From: Norana najaformis
Taxonomy: Eukaryota; Annelida; Clitellata; Crassiclitellata; Hormogastridae
Assembly (NCBI GenBank): GCA_964023275.1
Contig: OZ029925.1
Location: 7,683,913-7,747,912 of the forward strand
Direction: 5' to 3'
Length of the DNA stretch: 64,000 nt
The position numbers and the translations under genes were made by a program. Under the pieces are notes generated by a model. It was not told the origin of the DNA. It saw only the letters and a list, made by a program, of their open reading frames with translations, and did no database searches. This document shows, piece by piece, positions 12,207-23,440 of the stretch; the first letter of the stretch is position 1; each line of letters starts with the position of its first letter.

Positions 12207-12317
12207 GGCTATGGAGCGATTGCCAAATTTTAAGGATGAGGCGACGGACCGGCGGAGAAGTGTTAGGGCAGAAGAGGAGCGGGTTGAACGGAGTGGTTGT
12301 ATTGTAAATAACTTAAA

Positions 12318-12566
12318 GAGTAATAAGGTTAAAGCGTACGTCAAGGCGCCTCCGTTCGTGAGGACGCCGGTTCGCATAACGTTAAAAGTGACAGTGGCTA
12401 TATTTCAGGAATTTGAATCTCGGGCTAGTACGGTCCGTGCATGGGAACCTTAAATGGCGTGACGCCCATTCAAACGGACAGCGGTGGTGAAGGATCTCGC
12501 CCGATAAATTCATTTTTAAATGAGCAGGGTAGAGACTATGCAGTCGCTTTAGAAAAACATTTACAT
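12318..12566 (+). mobile_element. SINE family B, near full-length
   Basis: It aligns with the reverse complement of 28,438-28,700. Landmarks are GGTTAAAGCGTACG, CAAGGCGCCTC, GCCGGTTCGCAT (a pol III B-box match), TTTGAATCTCGGGCTAG, CATGGGAACCTTAAAT, GCGGTGGTGAAGGATCTC, AAATGAGCAGGGT and a 3' end of GTCGCTTTAGAAAAACATT. The tRNA-like head plus a shared tail indicates a tRNA-derived SINE. Open frames across it are incidental. Confidence 0.75.
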
Positions 12567-12654
12567 TTCACATGTCACATTTTACAATAACAAAAGATTA
12601 GTGTGACGATGTTTGGGGTCAATTTTATAGCAACGGTGAATATCAATTCTGCTT

Positions 12655-12770
12655 CACTTAGACCCTCTATATATACGCTGTCGGTGGGAAACTCTGACGG
12701 CGAGGGAAAGAACTTGCCACCGCTCCCATATGCCAAGACTAAGAAACTGAAGTCGCTAACATGTAGTGAG
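12655..12770 (+). mobile_element. SINE family C, 3' fragment
   Basis: It matches the body of the copies at 24.0 and 27.0 kb: CGCTGTCGGTGGGAAACTCT, GACGGCGAGGGA, CTCCCATATGCCAAGACTAA and GAAACTGAAGTCGCTAACA. Confidence 0.6.
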
Positions 12771-13012
12771 TAATATTCTTCTGAGATCAGAAACATCACT
12801 CATGAAAGTCGTTTTCTACAATGGAACCGATTCTTACCCGACCTGATAAGTAACTACTATCTTCGTCAGTTTAAAGTTTAATGGTTTGTTTAATTGTGAC
12901 TTTACTAATTGTTAGTTAAGCCAAACTATTTTAAAACAGGACTATTTTCATCTAGAACATTTGTAAGGACGTCTACGGCCAATGCTGCCATATGATGTCA
13001 TTGAACTTTTGG

Positions 13013-13073
13013 CTCTCTCTCTCTCACTCTCTCTCTCTCTCTATGTCTCTCTCTCTCTATGTGTCTCTCTTTC

Positions 13074-13158
<85 letters not shown>

Positions 13159-13192
13159 TTCTCTGTCTCTTTCTCTCTCTCTCTTACTCTAC
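13013..13192. repeat. (CT)n microsatellite, about 180 bp
   Basis: Long CT tract with TTTCTC and TGTCTC interruptions. It gives a Ser/Leu frame on plus and a Glu/Arg frame on minus. Confidence 0.95.
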
Positions 13193-13780
13193 CGCGTGCG
13201 ATTGACCTGTTTCTTTGCTTCAGCGATAGCTGGGGTCCCTTCCCCATCACCGAGGTGCGGACGTCTGGCCGGGACACCGCGGCGGTCCTTGGTGCCTGGC
13301 TCCAGCAACAAGCTTATTGGGCTCCTTCGCTGGAACTAACCGCCTAGGTGCCAGCATCAGCATCACGGGGTCGATGCATTTATTTACCGTAGTGTGTCGT
13401 ATTTGCGCCGCCGTCTTTGAACTCGCCGTTCTGTTGTTTGGACGTCTGTGTATCTGCGAGTGCATATACGACAGCTGCTGCTACTGCCCTTCCAACATCG
13501 CGTATCTGTGTACGTATGCGTGCGTCATATTATTCGTCCGCGTGTGTACGTCTGCGTAGCACTGAATGTCTGTGTATGGTTTGTGTGGAAGAACCGGCTT
13601 GCGTAGCGTATGCGAAAACGTGCGGTCTACCAACGTAGGCTTTGTGTATACATGCTTTTCCATCGCATACATATTATACTCATTTGATCGTGTCTGTATG
13701 CTTGAAGGTGTACGGTTAGTGTATTTGTCTGTATGCGTACGAGAGCGTTCGGCCTATGCTCTAACCTTGGACTGAAATCC
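13193..13780. other. GC-richer unique segment with several short open frames
   Basis: It is richer in CpG than its flanks and holds four or five overlapping short frames on both strands. None has a recognisable domain, start context or splice context. It may be unique regulatory or decayed sequence. Confidence 0.3.
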
Positions 13781-14336
13781 AGATGACTGAAATCCTGATG
13801 AAAGAAAGTTCTGATAAAGAGAAACTTTTAAAATATCGGTACATGCCATAGATAGGATTTAACAGTTCACGTTTTAAAATTTGAATTTTAAAATTTGAAA
13901 TTGTGACTGGTTATTTCTCCCCGATTCGCGCACAAAGTGTTCATTGTTATCTTGGATTACTGGAAGACAGAGTTAGGATAATCTCTCGTGTTAAAGGCCT
14001 ACGATTTGTATGAAGGGCCTACGATCGTATGAGACCTCGTGTAATAAGGGATTAATAAAATAGAATCCTTTGTGAATTGTTGATTAGGGCCGAATTTGAA
14101 ACATGTATCGTTCGTTGTTAAACGTCATAAGTGGGATATGAATTCAAAGACGTCACACTAACGGTAATACCTTATATAAATTATAAAATTTTATATAATA
14201 ATTTTATAACAATATAATATAATTTATATAATTATAATATTAGTTTAAAGGCGATAGCTTATATAAATATATAAAAAATTTGAATAATAATTTTATAATA
14301 TAATATAATTTATGTTTTATAGTATAATTTTATATA

Positions 14337-14600
14337 ATATATATAAGCCATATACATATATACATACATGCACAAATACACATACATACATACATACATA
14401 CATATATGCATAACTACATACATGCATGCACAAATACACATACATACATACATACATACATGCATGCATAGATACATACATATATATACATACATGCATA
14501 GATATATATATATACATACATACATATATACATGCATGTATGCATAACGACATGCATTCATACATGCTTGCATACACGAATGCCTAGATACATAGAGGTA
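14337..14600. repeat. (ACAT)n microsatellite, interrupted
   Basis: ACATACAT with ATGC and TATA interruptions. The Tyr/Met/Cys frames on the minus strand are spurious. The AT-rich DNA at 14,160-14,336 contains TTATATAA-type repeats. Confidence 0.9.
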
Positions 14601-14632
14601 CGTATATATAGTCTGCAGAATTTATTTATTTA

Positions 14633-14745
<113 letters not shown>

Positions 14746-15011
14746 GTGTGCAAACAAGTGTTAAGACAATTAAGACTGTTTGCTTGGCTCAGTGAAGGGC
14801 GGGCGTGGCGGGTTATCCACTTCGTTTTTTCAGCCTATGAGTCATTTATTTCTCTGTTTACTCATGGACGGCCATCGGCTGCTTTGCCAACGTTTCAGCC
14901 TTCGCGTTAATTCGCTTAAAGTCCAGCACTGTATACACCTTTATCTAACTCAGAGGAAACCTGTAGCTGACAGTGAACCAATGCATGCTGTTGGTTTTAC
15001 GGCTTGTTTTC

Positions 15012-15125
15012 CTAATTTTTATAGCGCTATTACTCACTGACAGCGAGGCGTCAGTCAAGTGGTGCTCAGCTAATGTGTGCCGGTCTAAAGGCCCTACCTA
15101 GGGGGTGGGATCGAACCTGGCCATT
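15012..15125 (-). mobile_element. Probable SINE with B-box and GCGCTATAAAA end
   Basis: On the minus strand, GGCCAGGTTCGATCCCACCC (a good pol III B-box) is followed by about 80 bp and then AATAGCGCTATAAAA. I could not see a clear A-box. The layout fits the tRNA-SINE architecture seen elsewhere in the window. Confidence 0.45.
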
Positions 15126-15216
15126 TCACTTTGAAGGTTTTTAAACTTGCTTCTTTTCTTCACTTTTCTTCATTTCTTCAGTTCTACTAACCAGTCAGTC
15201 ATCATGTTAGTTGTTT

Positions 15217-15374
15217 TTGTTAGTTGTTGTTGTTGGTTGTTGTTGGTTGTTGTTGTTGGTTGTTGTTGTTGGTTGTTGTTGGTTGTTGTTGGTTGTTGTT
15301 GGTTGTTGTTGGTTGTTGTTGTTGGTTGTTGTTGTTGGTTGTTGTTGTTGGTTGTTGTTGTTGGTTGTTGTTGA
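15217..15374. repeat. (TTG)n / GTTGTTGGTT tract
   Basis: TTG trinucleotides with regularly spaced extra G/T (GGTTGTTGTTGGTTG) over about 160 bp. G-rich on plus. Low-complexity frames are open on both strands. Confidence 0.95.
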
Positions 15375-15501
15375 TGACAGTGCTGTCTCCTTGGACACCA
15401 GCACGGGAAGGATTGGCTAGTAAACATTCCCAGTTAGCCTAAGTGGTACAGTGGTTCTAACACAGATTACATATCTTCTGAATCACTTAAAATCATTGTT
15501 T

Positions 15502-15715
15502 CGTTATAGTAAGCTCGAGATTTCTACAGCGCCCAGTGAAAGCTAATTCGCGGGAACTGGCTTATTCACAGGCGCTCAGTCAAAACAAAATCGGTAGGCA
15601 GGAAGGGTTCGGTTCCAGATGAAGATCCAAGAGTCAGGCAGACAGGCAAGTCAGACGGCTATGGTGGATGGTATGTGAAATTGAATCGGAGTGTGAGATA
15701 AAGGGAAGAGGAAGA
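15502..15715 (-). mobile_element. SINE family A copy
   Basis: On the minus strand the order is CTCTTCCCTTTATCTCAC, CACCATAGCCGTCTGACT, CTGACTCTTGGATCTTCATC, CGATTTTGTTTTGACTGAGC, GCGCCTGTGAATAAGCCAG, CGCGAATTAGCTTTCACTGG, GCGCTGTAGAAATCTCGAG. It is nearly collinear with copies at 30.7, 31.4 and 61.0 kb. Confidence 0.8.
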
Positions 15716-15781
15716 ATCGGGATAAGATTTGTGGAAGAGGAATGGTTTCAATTTTGAGTGAAAGCCCTTTGCAGAAATATG

Positions 15782-15845
15782 TTGTGTTGTGTTATGTTAT
15801 GTTACGTTATGTTACGTTACGTTATGTTACGTTACGTTATGTTAT
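15782..15845. repeat. (GTTAT/GTTAC)n microsatellite
   Basis: Pentanucleotide repeat with alternating T/C in the last position. Confidence 0.95.
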
Positions 15846-16560
15846 GTGTCAGATTTCTACTGCTTTAATAGGGAAGTTGTGGTTTGCCTGCCGGACTGAG
15901 TGATCGACAGATGTATGACTTCATCTGAAAGTCACGTGCTCACGTCAATCATGTAATTTCAGTCATTCTGAAAGACTGAGACAGAGATAGGGAGGCGAAG
16001 AGGGAGACGGACAGAGACAGAGATTAAGAGACAGATACAGACATAAAGGAAGAACGATGATGAGTGAAGATGGGTAACAGAATCTTCTTTGTTACCCAAT
16101 AATTATGTTTGTGTTGTGTTACCCTAAAGAATGCAGGCCTTCATATACTTCCTTTTTATCTGGGGAAGGCGGAAGGGTTAGCGAGAAGTGGGGAGGGATA
16201 GGATACGAAGGGGATTGGGGGTTTAGTGTGGCAAAGAAAGCCAAGACTTGTCTTAATCTTCCAAGTGCGGCTAATGGAGGTCTTTAGATACAGAAGAGGG
16301 AAGGAGAGGAAGGGTTTAAGGTCATCTGCCGACTTGAATTGGTTCCAGATGGATAGGAAGCTGTAGCAACCCTGGAGGCAGGCGCTTGGCCCACACAGGT
16401 AGCAGCTGGTGAAGGGAGGGCCTCGTCCGTCATGAGCAAGGTGTACGTTGTAGTCGTTATGGGTCAAACGGACGGCATATAAAAGTCGGCCGAACTAAAC
16501 AGTAGACGGACTTTGAGGTTTCATAGATCTACACTAATAGAAGTGAAGTGCCTTTGAAAG
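15846..16560. other. Intergenic DNA, no gene recognised
   Basis: Purine-rich in places (GGGAAGGAGAGG). Short frames on both strands between 16,105 and 16,467 have no recognised domain. Confidence 0.35.
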
Positions 16561-16570
16561 ATGATTGAAA

Positions 16571-16677
16571 TACGCTATACATATATACATACATACATAC
16601 ATACGTACGTACATACATACATCATACATACATACATACATCATACATACATACATCATACATACATACATCATACA

Positions 16678-16708
<31 letters not shown>
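16571..16708. repeat. (ATAC)n microsatellite with ATC slips
   Basis: ACAT tetramers interrupted by ATCATACATAC at about 12-14 bp intervals. Confidence 0.95.
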
Positions 16709-16710
<2 letters not shown>

Positions 16711-17060
16711 TACCTTATCTGCCCTTACCGTGCCTTACTTTATCTTACCTTACCTTATATATGACGTTAACTTGTGCTATCTTACCTTCCCTTATTTTAC
16801 AACACCTGATCTGACATGATCTGACTTTACCTTACCTTACCTCACATTAACTTACCAGTCCTTACCTTACCAGCCCTTACCAGTCCTGACCTGACCTTGC
16901 TTCACCTTACCTTACCTTAGCTTATCTGACCTGACCTGGCCTGACCTGACCTAACCTTACGTTACCTTACCTAACCTTAATTTACCCATAGAAATCTAGA
17001 TGATTCAGCAGTGCTGAATTATCTAGACGTCTGTCTATGTCTTACCTTACAGTGTTTTGC
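16709..17060. repeat. Degenerate (CCTTA/CCTGA)n pentamer tract
   Basis: Pentamers such as CTTAC and CTGAC repeat imperfectly over about 300 bp. The same pentamer recurs at 3.7, 34.7 and 63.4 kb. Confidence 0.8.
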
Positions 17061-17450
17061 ATTGTTCTGCTTTTCAGTGCCTCGAAGGCAGTCAATCAAA
17101 TTCTAAGTGTTTCGCACCTTCAAGAATATCGGTTCGTGTAAGAACAGAACTGGGTAAACAAAACTGCTTCGTCCGGCCAATCAATCATCTAATCAAACAG
17201 GTGTCTCAGGCGAGCGCCTACCGTCCGCTGAATCTCCTGCTTCGTTCTTATAGGCGGCAAATCACTCACAGCGCAATTATGGCGTCGGTCTGACTGACTT
17301 TCATATCGGCTGAGTTAGCGCAAAGCGTTCTGGGATCGACTTAGGGCGCCGAGCGATATTATATCCATCCAGTCCTTTGGTCTGGTTTACGATCCGAGTC
17401 TTTTATCGCTTTGTAAGCGAGTAGGGGAAAGCATCTGTGTGTTTGGCGAT
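17061..17450 (+). promoter_or_regulatory. CpG-richer stretch upstream of the LZTS start (possible promoter/5' UTR)
   Basis: The sequence is unique and richer in CpG than its AT-rich flanks, with CCAAT-like CCGGCCAATCAATC at about 17,174. It lies 0.6-1.0 kb upstream of the first LZTS coding ATG. No TATA box is convincing. A 5' non-coding exon could lie here. This is inference only. Confidence 0.25.
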
Positions 17451-17589
17451 TGCGATGGTGTGATGCACAGGGCTTGACTTGAGCAAGGAGAAGTCGATTT
17501 ATGTTCAAGCTGTAAAATATGGTGTAATGTGATTACGTAATGTAAACTGTAGTCTGAAGTCTATTTTCCCTGACCTGTTGGATTTTGAT

Positions 17590-17705
17590 AGGTGCCATGT
17601 GCTATACTATAACGGCGCTATAGAAGTCGTTAGATTAGAGATGATTTGATTGGATCAGATCGAATCTGATTGGATTGGATTTGCCAGAATTGGTTTGAAT
17701 TGGAT
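17590..17705 (+). mobile_element. SINE family H tail with TTAGA-like repeat
   Basis: GTGCTATACTATAACGGCGC, TATAGAAGTCGTTAGATTAG, then degenerate GATTGGATT repeats. The same 3' end is seen at 24.5 kb (+) and, inverted, at 22.3, 51.5 and 52.1 kb. Confidence 0.6.
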
Positions 17706-18058
17706 TACGTGAAATTCGAAATAATTCGTAGTGTATGTCAATATAAATGCGCTGTCTAAATAACTGGTTGGAAGTTGAATTTAAGAACTGAATGCAGTCT
17801 AATGTTATCAAAAGAGGCTAATGAATTGCTAGTGGAAGCTGCCGTGTTTCACGAGCTTATCGCTATCGGTTAAATAAGTACATAATTGTATACATACAAA
17901 CATATAATACATACAAACATGCATACATGCGCACTTACGCACAGTATACATACATGTATATGCGCATTCGTACATACATATACACATACATGAACATGTA
18001 TACATACAATATTAGTTTTCTTTACGGCAAATGATTAGAATATGCTGACGTGCGCAAG

Positions 18059-19282
18059 ATGTTGACAAACCGAAGTACTTCAGCCGCCGAAGCAACTGGA
18101 AGAAGCTTCAGTTACCAGGGGCAGCAGTCGTTGAGACAGTTGTGTCTTCCATCCGCTGAAGACGGACGAAAGATCCGCCAGGTCTCGAAGCAGAACTCAT
18201 TCCACGAAGACCAGACCGTCGGCTACAACGGACCGCAAGTGATCGACCGTCGCTTCCGCGATGCACCGGCGGCCTATCACTCGGAAAACCACATCCGCCT
18301 GGAGAGGAACAAGATGGCGGCGGCGCCTTCGAGACTTCCGGCCGGCGGTGGTGGTGGAGGACTTCCGCCGATGTCGACCAGCTGGACGAGTGCAGGAGAC
18401 GGAATTTCGGATGACGTTCCAGGCGCCTGGAGACAGTTTCGGAACTCTGAACGATCGCTGAGGTGTTCCGGGCTGCGGCTGAACTCAGCCAAGTTTGCTT
18501 CTAGCCTCGAACTTTCGCTGGACAACGACGGCAGTGCGAAGGGCAGCGAACCCCAAACGTCCACCCTCTTCGCCTCCCCTTCGGCAACTGGAGGAGCAGG
18601 CGGAGGATCGGTAGGTGGAACTGGAGGAGTTGGAGGTGGAAACATGGGTGCGGAAGCTGGGCGATACTTCTACCATTCAAATTCTCCAGGGACTCAGACG
18701 GAGCTCGCTCGAATCTTTGAAAACCCGATTGACACGCCCTCTCACCCGGCCCGGCCCAGCGAAAGGGTACTGGACACCACCCATCTTACCCTGTTCCAGA
18801 ACGGGACGACCGTCTTACCTTCCGGTCCACTAGAAAGTTCGACGGCTGGGTCGTACCCCGAACTGAACAACATCTCTCTTAACGAGAGTCGCAGAGGGTC
18901 TCTTCCTGCTCCTCGAAAACTGAACCAGACCAGTCCAACGGCCATCCTCAGGGTCCGTAAGGAAAACCCCTACGAGAACAGTGCGTCCACTTCTAACCGT
19001 CAGAGAAACGAATCCAACATTTACCGCAGCAACAGCGACAGCGACCACCAAAACGGCAACGGTAACACTTTTTCAAATTTTCATGACGGTAACAGTTTTA
19101 AGAGTTCGGGTAACGGTAACAGCTTTGTGAATTCCGATGACGGTAACCGCTTCTGGAGCGTGCGTAACGGCACAAGCGCTTCTAAGCAAGACAGATATGT
19201 TGACGGAACGGCCAGAGAAAACATCTATGAGGAGATCGATAATTCATCTCTGCGATCGTCTAGAAGTGGAATTTCTCTGAAG
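18059..19282 (+). CDS. LZTS: LZTS/Fez1-family protein, exon 1 (residues 1-408)
   Basis: First coding exon of a leucine-zipper putative tumor suppressor family protein (Fez1 domain; vertebrate relatives LZTS1-3 and N4BP3). These are cytoplasmic or postsynaptic coiled-coil scaffolds. The family call rests on exon 4. This exon encodes a long, low-complexity, Ser/Gly/Asn-rich N-terminus: a Gly-rich run, repeated NGN(T/S)F motifs near 350-385 and a YEEID motif near 395. The chosen start is the ATG at 18,059 (A at -3); an in-frame stop lies at 18,032. The exon ends AAG|GTATCG in phase 0, which matches exon 2. The assembled model (18,059-19,282; 21,194-21,875; 26,029-26,262; about 27,239-27,765) encodes about 888 residues, longer than the 600-700 usual in vertebrate LZTS. 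A 5' non-coding exon is possible. Vertebrate LZTS1 is N-myristoylated; this start lacks MGxxxS. Confidence 0.8.
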
Positions 19283-19677
19283 GTATCGAAAACTTGTTCA
19301 CTCCTCATTTAGCAAGCTATCAGTTTCAGATTAATGGTATAATAAATTAAAAATAGTTGGTCTATAGGTCTATTCTAAGCCCAGTGAAGCTAACAGCATT
19401 CTCCGCTCACCCAAAGGTGCAACCATAGTTTAAATCTGTTAGGCAGTCATATAAGGTGCTGTTTAGAGGTTCTTAGGGTGCTGCACAAGTGATCAGATAC
19501 ATATATAATTAAAATTCGTTAATTATTGAAACCTCCATTTATTCTGCGCTCGAGAAAGCTATGCGAATAGAACCAGGTTCTGCACAGGGACTCAACTCAA
19601 TCCAGTAAAATTTTACAGACAAAATTTGGCTTAGGTTCTAGTTCTTCCGTGTTGCAATCCTTAGCGAAAACTAAGGG

Positions 19678-19885
19678 AGAGGCGGACGTGTGTGTGTGTG
19701 TGTGTGCGCGTGCGCTTGCGTGCGTGTGTGTGTGTGTATAGGCCCGTAAACGCCGATTGTGTTATATTATAAGCCTTTACTGTGCTGTGACCGAAACAAA
19801 GGCGAGTGTGTTGTAGCAGTTGAGCTCTGCACATAACTGTGTTACAATAGCAAATACCTCTATTTATATAAAAGTGTAAGGTGGA
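19678..19885 (+). repeat. Dispersed repeat, copy 1 (TG tract plus about 150-bp body) in LZTS intron 1
   Basis: A (TG)n tract at 19,690-19,736 is followed by AAACGCCGATTGTGTTATAT, CTTTACTGTGCT, AAAGGCGAGTGTGTTGTAGC and CCTCTATTTATATAA. The whole arrangement recurs at 20,515-20,795 in the same orientation and the same intron. Confidence 0.85.
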
Positions 19886-20514
19886 TGAAACTTGGAATAG
19901 TTTCTTAACGAAAATGAGGCAAGAATGAGGAGCCAGGTTTGTTATGCTCACTTGTATGAGACTAAGTGATGCTTTCAGAAGCAAAGAATTTGCAAAAATG
20001 AAGCTTCATGCTTTCTTTAATTTGACTCAATCAATTTTTAGGTCATGGACAAATATTTTTGTTGTTCTGTCCGGTGTTTTAACCAATATCTTTCTTTGGA
20101 CATGAACAAATCCTAACCAGTGCAGATGCAAACATTCAAACACAAAAATAGTGTACTAGTGGTTAAAGAAATATACACAAAATCATGTAGAAAATAGGTT
20201 TTAAGATATCCAGTTAAATCACGTATGTAGTACCTTATATGCTTCAACCATGTATGTGTGTCTGTATGTTTGTCGACCTGCTGCAGTCTAGACAAAGCCT
20301 ACATGAGCTAAACATAGAAACATATACATATATTGGCAAGATAAATAATAGGTGGTGATGTGGACTATGTGTAATTGTAAATGACAGCTGTCAATCAAAC
20401 TGATAGTGTGGGAATATACGTCCACCAAAGCAGAAGTCATTTAAGAAATTCTGTCCAACTCTCGCTGTTGATCTGCCGCCCCACCTTCCTCAGAATTGTC
20501 TCACGACTTATGTG

Positions 20515-20795
20515 TGTCTGCATGTGTGTGTGTGTGTGCGTGTGTGTGTCTATGTGCGTGCGTGTGTGTGCGTTTGTGTGCGTGCGTGGGTGTGGGTGGG
20601 TGTGGGTGTGTGCGTGCGTGTGTGTGTTTGTGTGTGTGTGTATGTGTGTGTGCAGGCCCCATAAACGCCGATTGTGTTATATTATGCGTCTTTACTGTGC
20701 TTTGACCGAAATAAAGGCGAGTGTGTTGTAGCAATTGAGCTCTGCATATCACTGTGTTATTATAACATAATACCTCTATTTATATAACAGTGTTC
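20515..20795 (+). repeat. Dispersed repeat, copy 2 (TG tract plus body) in LZTS intron 1
   Basis: A (TG)n-rich tract (20,515-20,655) precedes a body about 85-90% identical by eye to copy 1. The spacing between bodies is about 0.9 kb. This is either a segmental duplication or a retroposed element with a TG-rich head. Confidence 0.85.
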
Positions 20796-20874
20796 AGGTA
20801 TATACTTTACGTATACCTGCATATGCAAATAGAAGCATATCCTAAGCACAGCATTTACATATATGTATATATTT

Positions 20875-21049
20875 ATATATGTATATATTTATATATGTAT
20901 GTATAAACGGTGATGATTGGTATGATGCGTAGTAGGACTACAGTAAATGCGGTCGTCTTAGATTGCGGTACAGAGACAGACAGGCAGGCAGACAGACGGA
21001 GACAGGCGGGCAGGCAGACATGGAGATATATAGAATACATACAGAACAA

Positions 21050-21100
<51 letters not shown>
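20875..21100. repeat. (CAGA/CAGG)n and (GA)n tracts before LZTS exon 2
   Basis: ATGTATAT repeats, CAGACAGG tetramers at 20,976-21,022 and a perfect (GA) run at 21,055-21,099 end about 95 bp upstream of the exon 2 acceptor. Upstream pyrimidine tract length could therefore vary between alleles only on the opposite strand. Confidence 0.9.
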
Positions 21101-21101
<1 letters not shown>

Positions 21102-21193
21102 CGCAGCAGCAGCATCTCATGTTTATTTATTCACGATCTGTCCTGTTTCTTATGTTTCTGGTGATGTTGCTGATGTTGGCGTCGTCTCCATAG

Positions 21194-21875
21194 TTACCAC
21201 CGGCGCCTCTGACGACTGCAACGGATGCGATTCAGTCTGGAGGTTACCGCGGCCCCGTCATGTCGCTTCGGCTGACCCCCGATCAGTTCACCCTGTCCAA
21301 TTCCACCCTGTCCAGCCGACACCGCCTCTTTAGCTCGACCCGTTCCATCCACAAAAGCTTCGACGACGGCCTATCACAGGAGTACCCTAACCCCCGAAAC
21401 AGGGCACAAGCGGTACCCCCAGTTCACTCCACGGGGTCGTCACACGCAAACCCCGACGCCAGATGTCACCCACGTCCCTTTTCGCGAAACCCAGACGACA
21501 CCGTAGGGGCATCGAGGATGCCCGACAGGGTCCCTCGCGGTGTCCCCGGCCCCGCGGCCCTCGGGGTCGCCAGCGATGGATACCTGGAGCCGGTGACCTT
21601 GACGCAGCCGTTGGATGTGACGGTTGCCCGGCTGGAAGCCCTGCTCCAGGAGAAGGACGGAGAACGGAGGCGACTCCAGGCGGCGATGGAGGACAAGGAG
21701 AAGTGCCTGATCAAGCAGCTGCGACTGGAGAAGCGGAACAGCGAGCTGAGACTCGTGGAACTGGTGGACGAGTGGAACCGGAGACTGGCCTGTCATCAGC
21801 AGAAGGCGTTCCGCATTGAACAGAGTCTACTGTCGCAGATCTACAAACTAAGAACAGAAAAGAAAACAGTCAAAG
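21194..21875 (+). CDS. LZTS: LZTS/Fez1-family protein, exon 2 (residues 409-636)
   Basis: Enters in phase 0 after CTCCATAG|TTACC; an alternative phase-0 acceptor is TTCAG at 21,235, which would drop 14 residues. Leaves in phase 1 at AAAG|GTCCTA. The first half is disordered (Pro/Arg/Ser-rich). From about residue 549 it becomes a continuous heptad coiled coil (LDVTVARLEALLQEKDGE, then KQLRLEKRNSELRLVELVDE), which corresponds to the start of the Fez1 coiled coil in LZTS proteins. The phase-1 end restores a Glu codon when joined to exon 3 (VK-E-QLDRLRLENE), supporting the join. Frames on the minus strand here are shadows. Confidence 0.85.
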
Positions 21876-21879
21876 GTCC

Positions 21880-22295
21880 TAATCTAATCTAATCTGATCT
21901 AATCCTATCCTATCCAATCCAATCCAACCCTATCCTATCATATCCTCTTCTATCCTATCCCATCCTATCCTATCCTATCTAATCCTATATAATCTAATCT
22001 TATCCTATCCTATCCAATCCTATCCAATCCAACCCTATCCCATCCTTGTCTATCCTATCCCATCCTATCCTATCCTATCTAATCCTATATAATCTAATCT
22101 AATCTTATCCTATCCAATCCTATCCAATCCAACCCTATCCTATCCTCTTCTATCCTATCCAATCCTATCCTATCCTATCTAATCCTATCTAATCTGATCT
22201 GGTCTGGTCTAATCTAGTCTAGTCTAGTGTTATCTGATATATATTCTAATCTAATCTAATTCATTCCAATCCAATCTAATCCAATCTAATCTAAT
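21880..22295. repeat. (TATCC/AATCT)n pentamer array starting 4 bp inside LZTS intron 2
   Basis: About 400 bp of TATCC, AATCC and AATCT pentamers, with 130-bp higher-order similarity between blocks. It begins immediately after the donor and ends in a minus-oriented SINE-H tail at 22,296, so it looks like a hugely expanded TTAGA-type retroposon tail. Confidence 0.95.
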
Positions 22296-22345
22296 GACTT
22301 CTATAGCGCCGTTGTTATGAGACACACTGCATCAGTCGATGGTCG
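22270..22345 (-). mobile_element. SINE family H tail
   Basis: On the minus strand: CATCGACTGATGCAGTGTGT, CATAACAACGGCGCTATAGA, AGTCATTAGATTAGATTGG. Same terminus as at 17.6, 24.5, 51.5 and 52.1 kb. Confidence 0.65.
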
Positions 22346-22464
22346 CTTCAAGTCAAACCACAGTAAAATATTCTAAACCGTTGAAGAAGTTCGGTTGAAA
22401 TCCGATAGATGGGGAAAAACCAGAAGACGAGCTATGGTCGGTAAGAAAGTAGAAACAGAAGAAA

Positions 22465-22570
22465 ATAATATATATATATATATATATATTCCATTAATAT
22501 AAAATACAGATATATATATATATATTATCCATTAATATAAAATACAGATATATATATATATATATATTAT
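22465..22570. repeat. (TA)n microsatellite duplicated
   Basis: Two TA tracts separated by a duplicated CCATTAATATAAAATACAGA segment. Confidence 0.9.
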
Positions 22571-22827
22571 ACATATCAGTATGCACAACTTACTCGTATA
22601 AAAGCAGATTTATGTGCCAGCTAAGAAACGTTAAGAAACCTATAACCTTAATAAATACATCATGTATATATGCATGTTATGTACAAGCATCGCTTAAAAT
22701 ACCATACTTTTGAGGTGCTTTTAAGACGGCTCTCCAGAACTCCTGAATTACGATTACAATTACACTTACACGCGTATCCCAATACGCATGCATAGCCTTT
22801 ATTATCCTTTCTTTATGGTTATGCATC

Positions 22828-22945
22828 GATGGATAACACAGTGTCATTTTCAGACGTCACACCGGGGATGGATAACAAAGTGTCATTTTCAGATGTCACA
22901 CCGGGATGGATAACAAAGTGTCATTTTCAGACGTCACACCTGGGA
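22828..22945 (+). repeat. Minisatellite, about 40 bp x 3
   Basis: Three copies of GGATAACAVAGTGTCATTTT followed by CAGAYGTCACACCKGG. A CGAAC-containing tRNA-like stretch follows but is not a clear element. Confidence 0.9.
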
Positions 22946-23071
22946 CTCGAACATCGGCCGCTGTGTCTCGGGGTTTGCAGGAGCTTATCTCCTCGGCAGC
23001 CGATTCCCAAGAGAGTCATATTCAACATCGAGTCCAGTGTATCAGACTCCACGACTGAATGAACAGTCTGT

Positions 23072-23440
23072 TCATCCACCTATCCATCCCTCCATCCTTC
23101 CATCCACCTATTCATCCAGCCATCCATTTATCCATCCGCCCATCCATTTATCCATCCGTCCATCCATCCCATCCATCTATTCACCTATTTATTCATCCAT
23201 TCATCCATCTACCCACCCACCTGTTCATCCGTCCATCCATTTATCCGTCCTTCCATCCATCCCATCCATCTGTTCACCTATTTATCCATCCACCCACCTA
23301 CCCACCCACCTATTCATCCGTCCATCCATTTATCCATCTGTCCATCCATCCCATCCATCTATTCACCTATTTATCCATCCATCCACCCATCCATTCATCC
23401 AGCCATCCATCCATCCAGCCATTCCGTTCCATTCCATTCA
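23072..23440. repeat. (ATCC)n microsatellite, interrupted, about 370 bp
   Basis: CATCCATC with CACC, TTCATC and TATTC interruptions and longer-period duplication (blocks with CCCATCCATCTATTCACCTA recur). Ser/Ile/Pro/His frames are spurious. Confidence 0.95.

Noticed and set aside
13041..13277. Arg/Glu-rich minus-strand frame
   Set aside because: (CT)n read in reverse.
16709..17060. Possible telomere-like (TTACC)n repeat
   Set aside because: Too degenerate, pentameric, and recurs at several internal sites.
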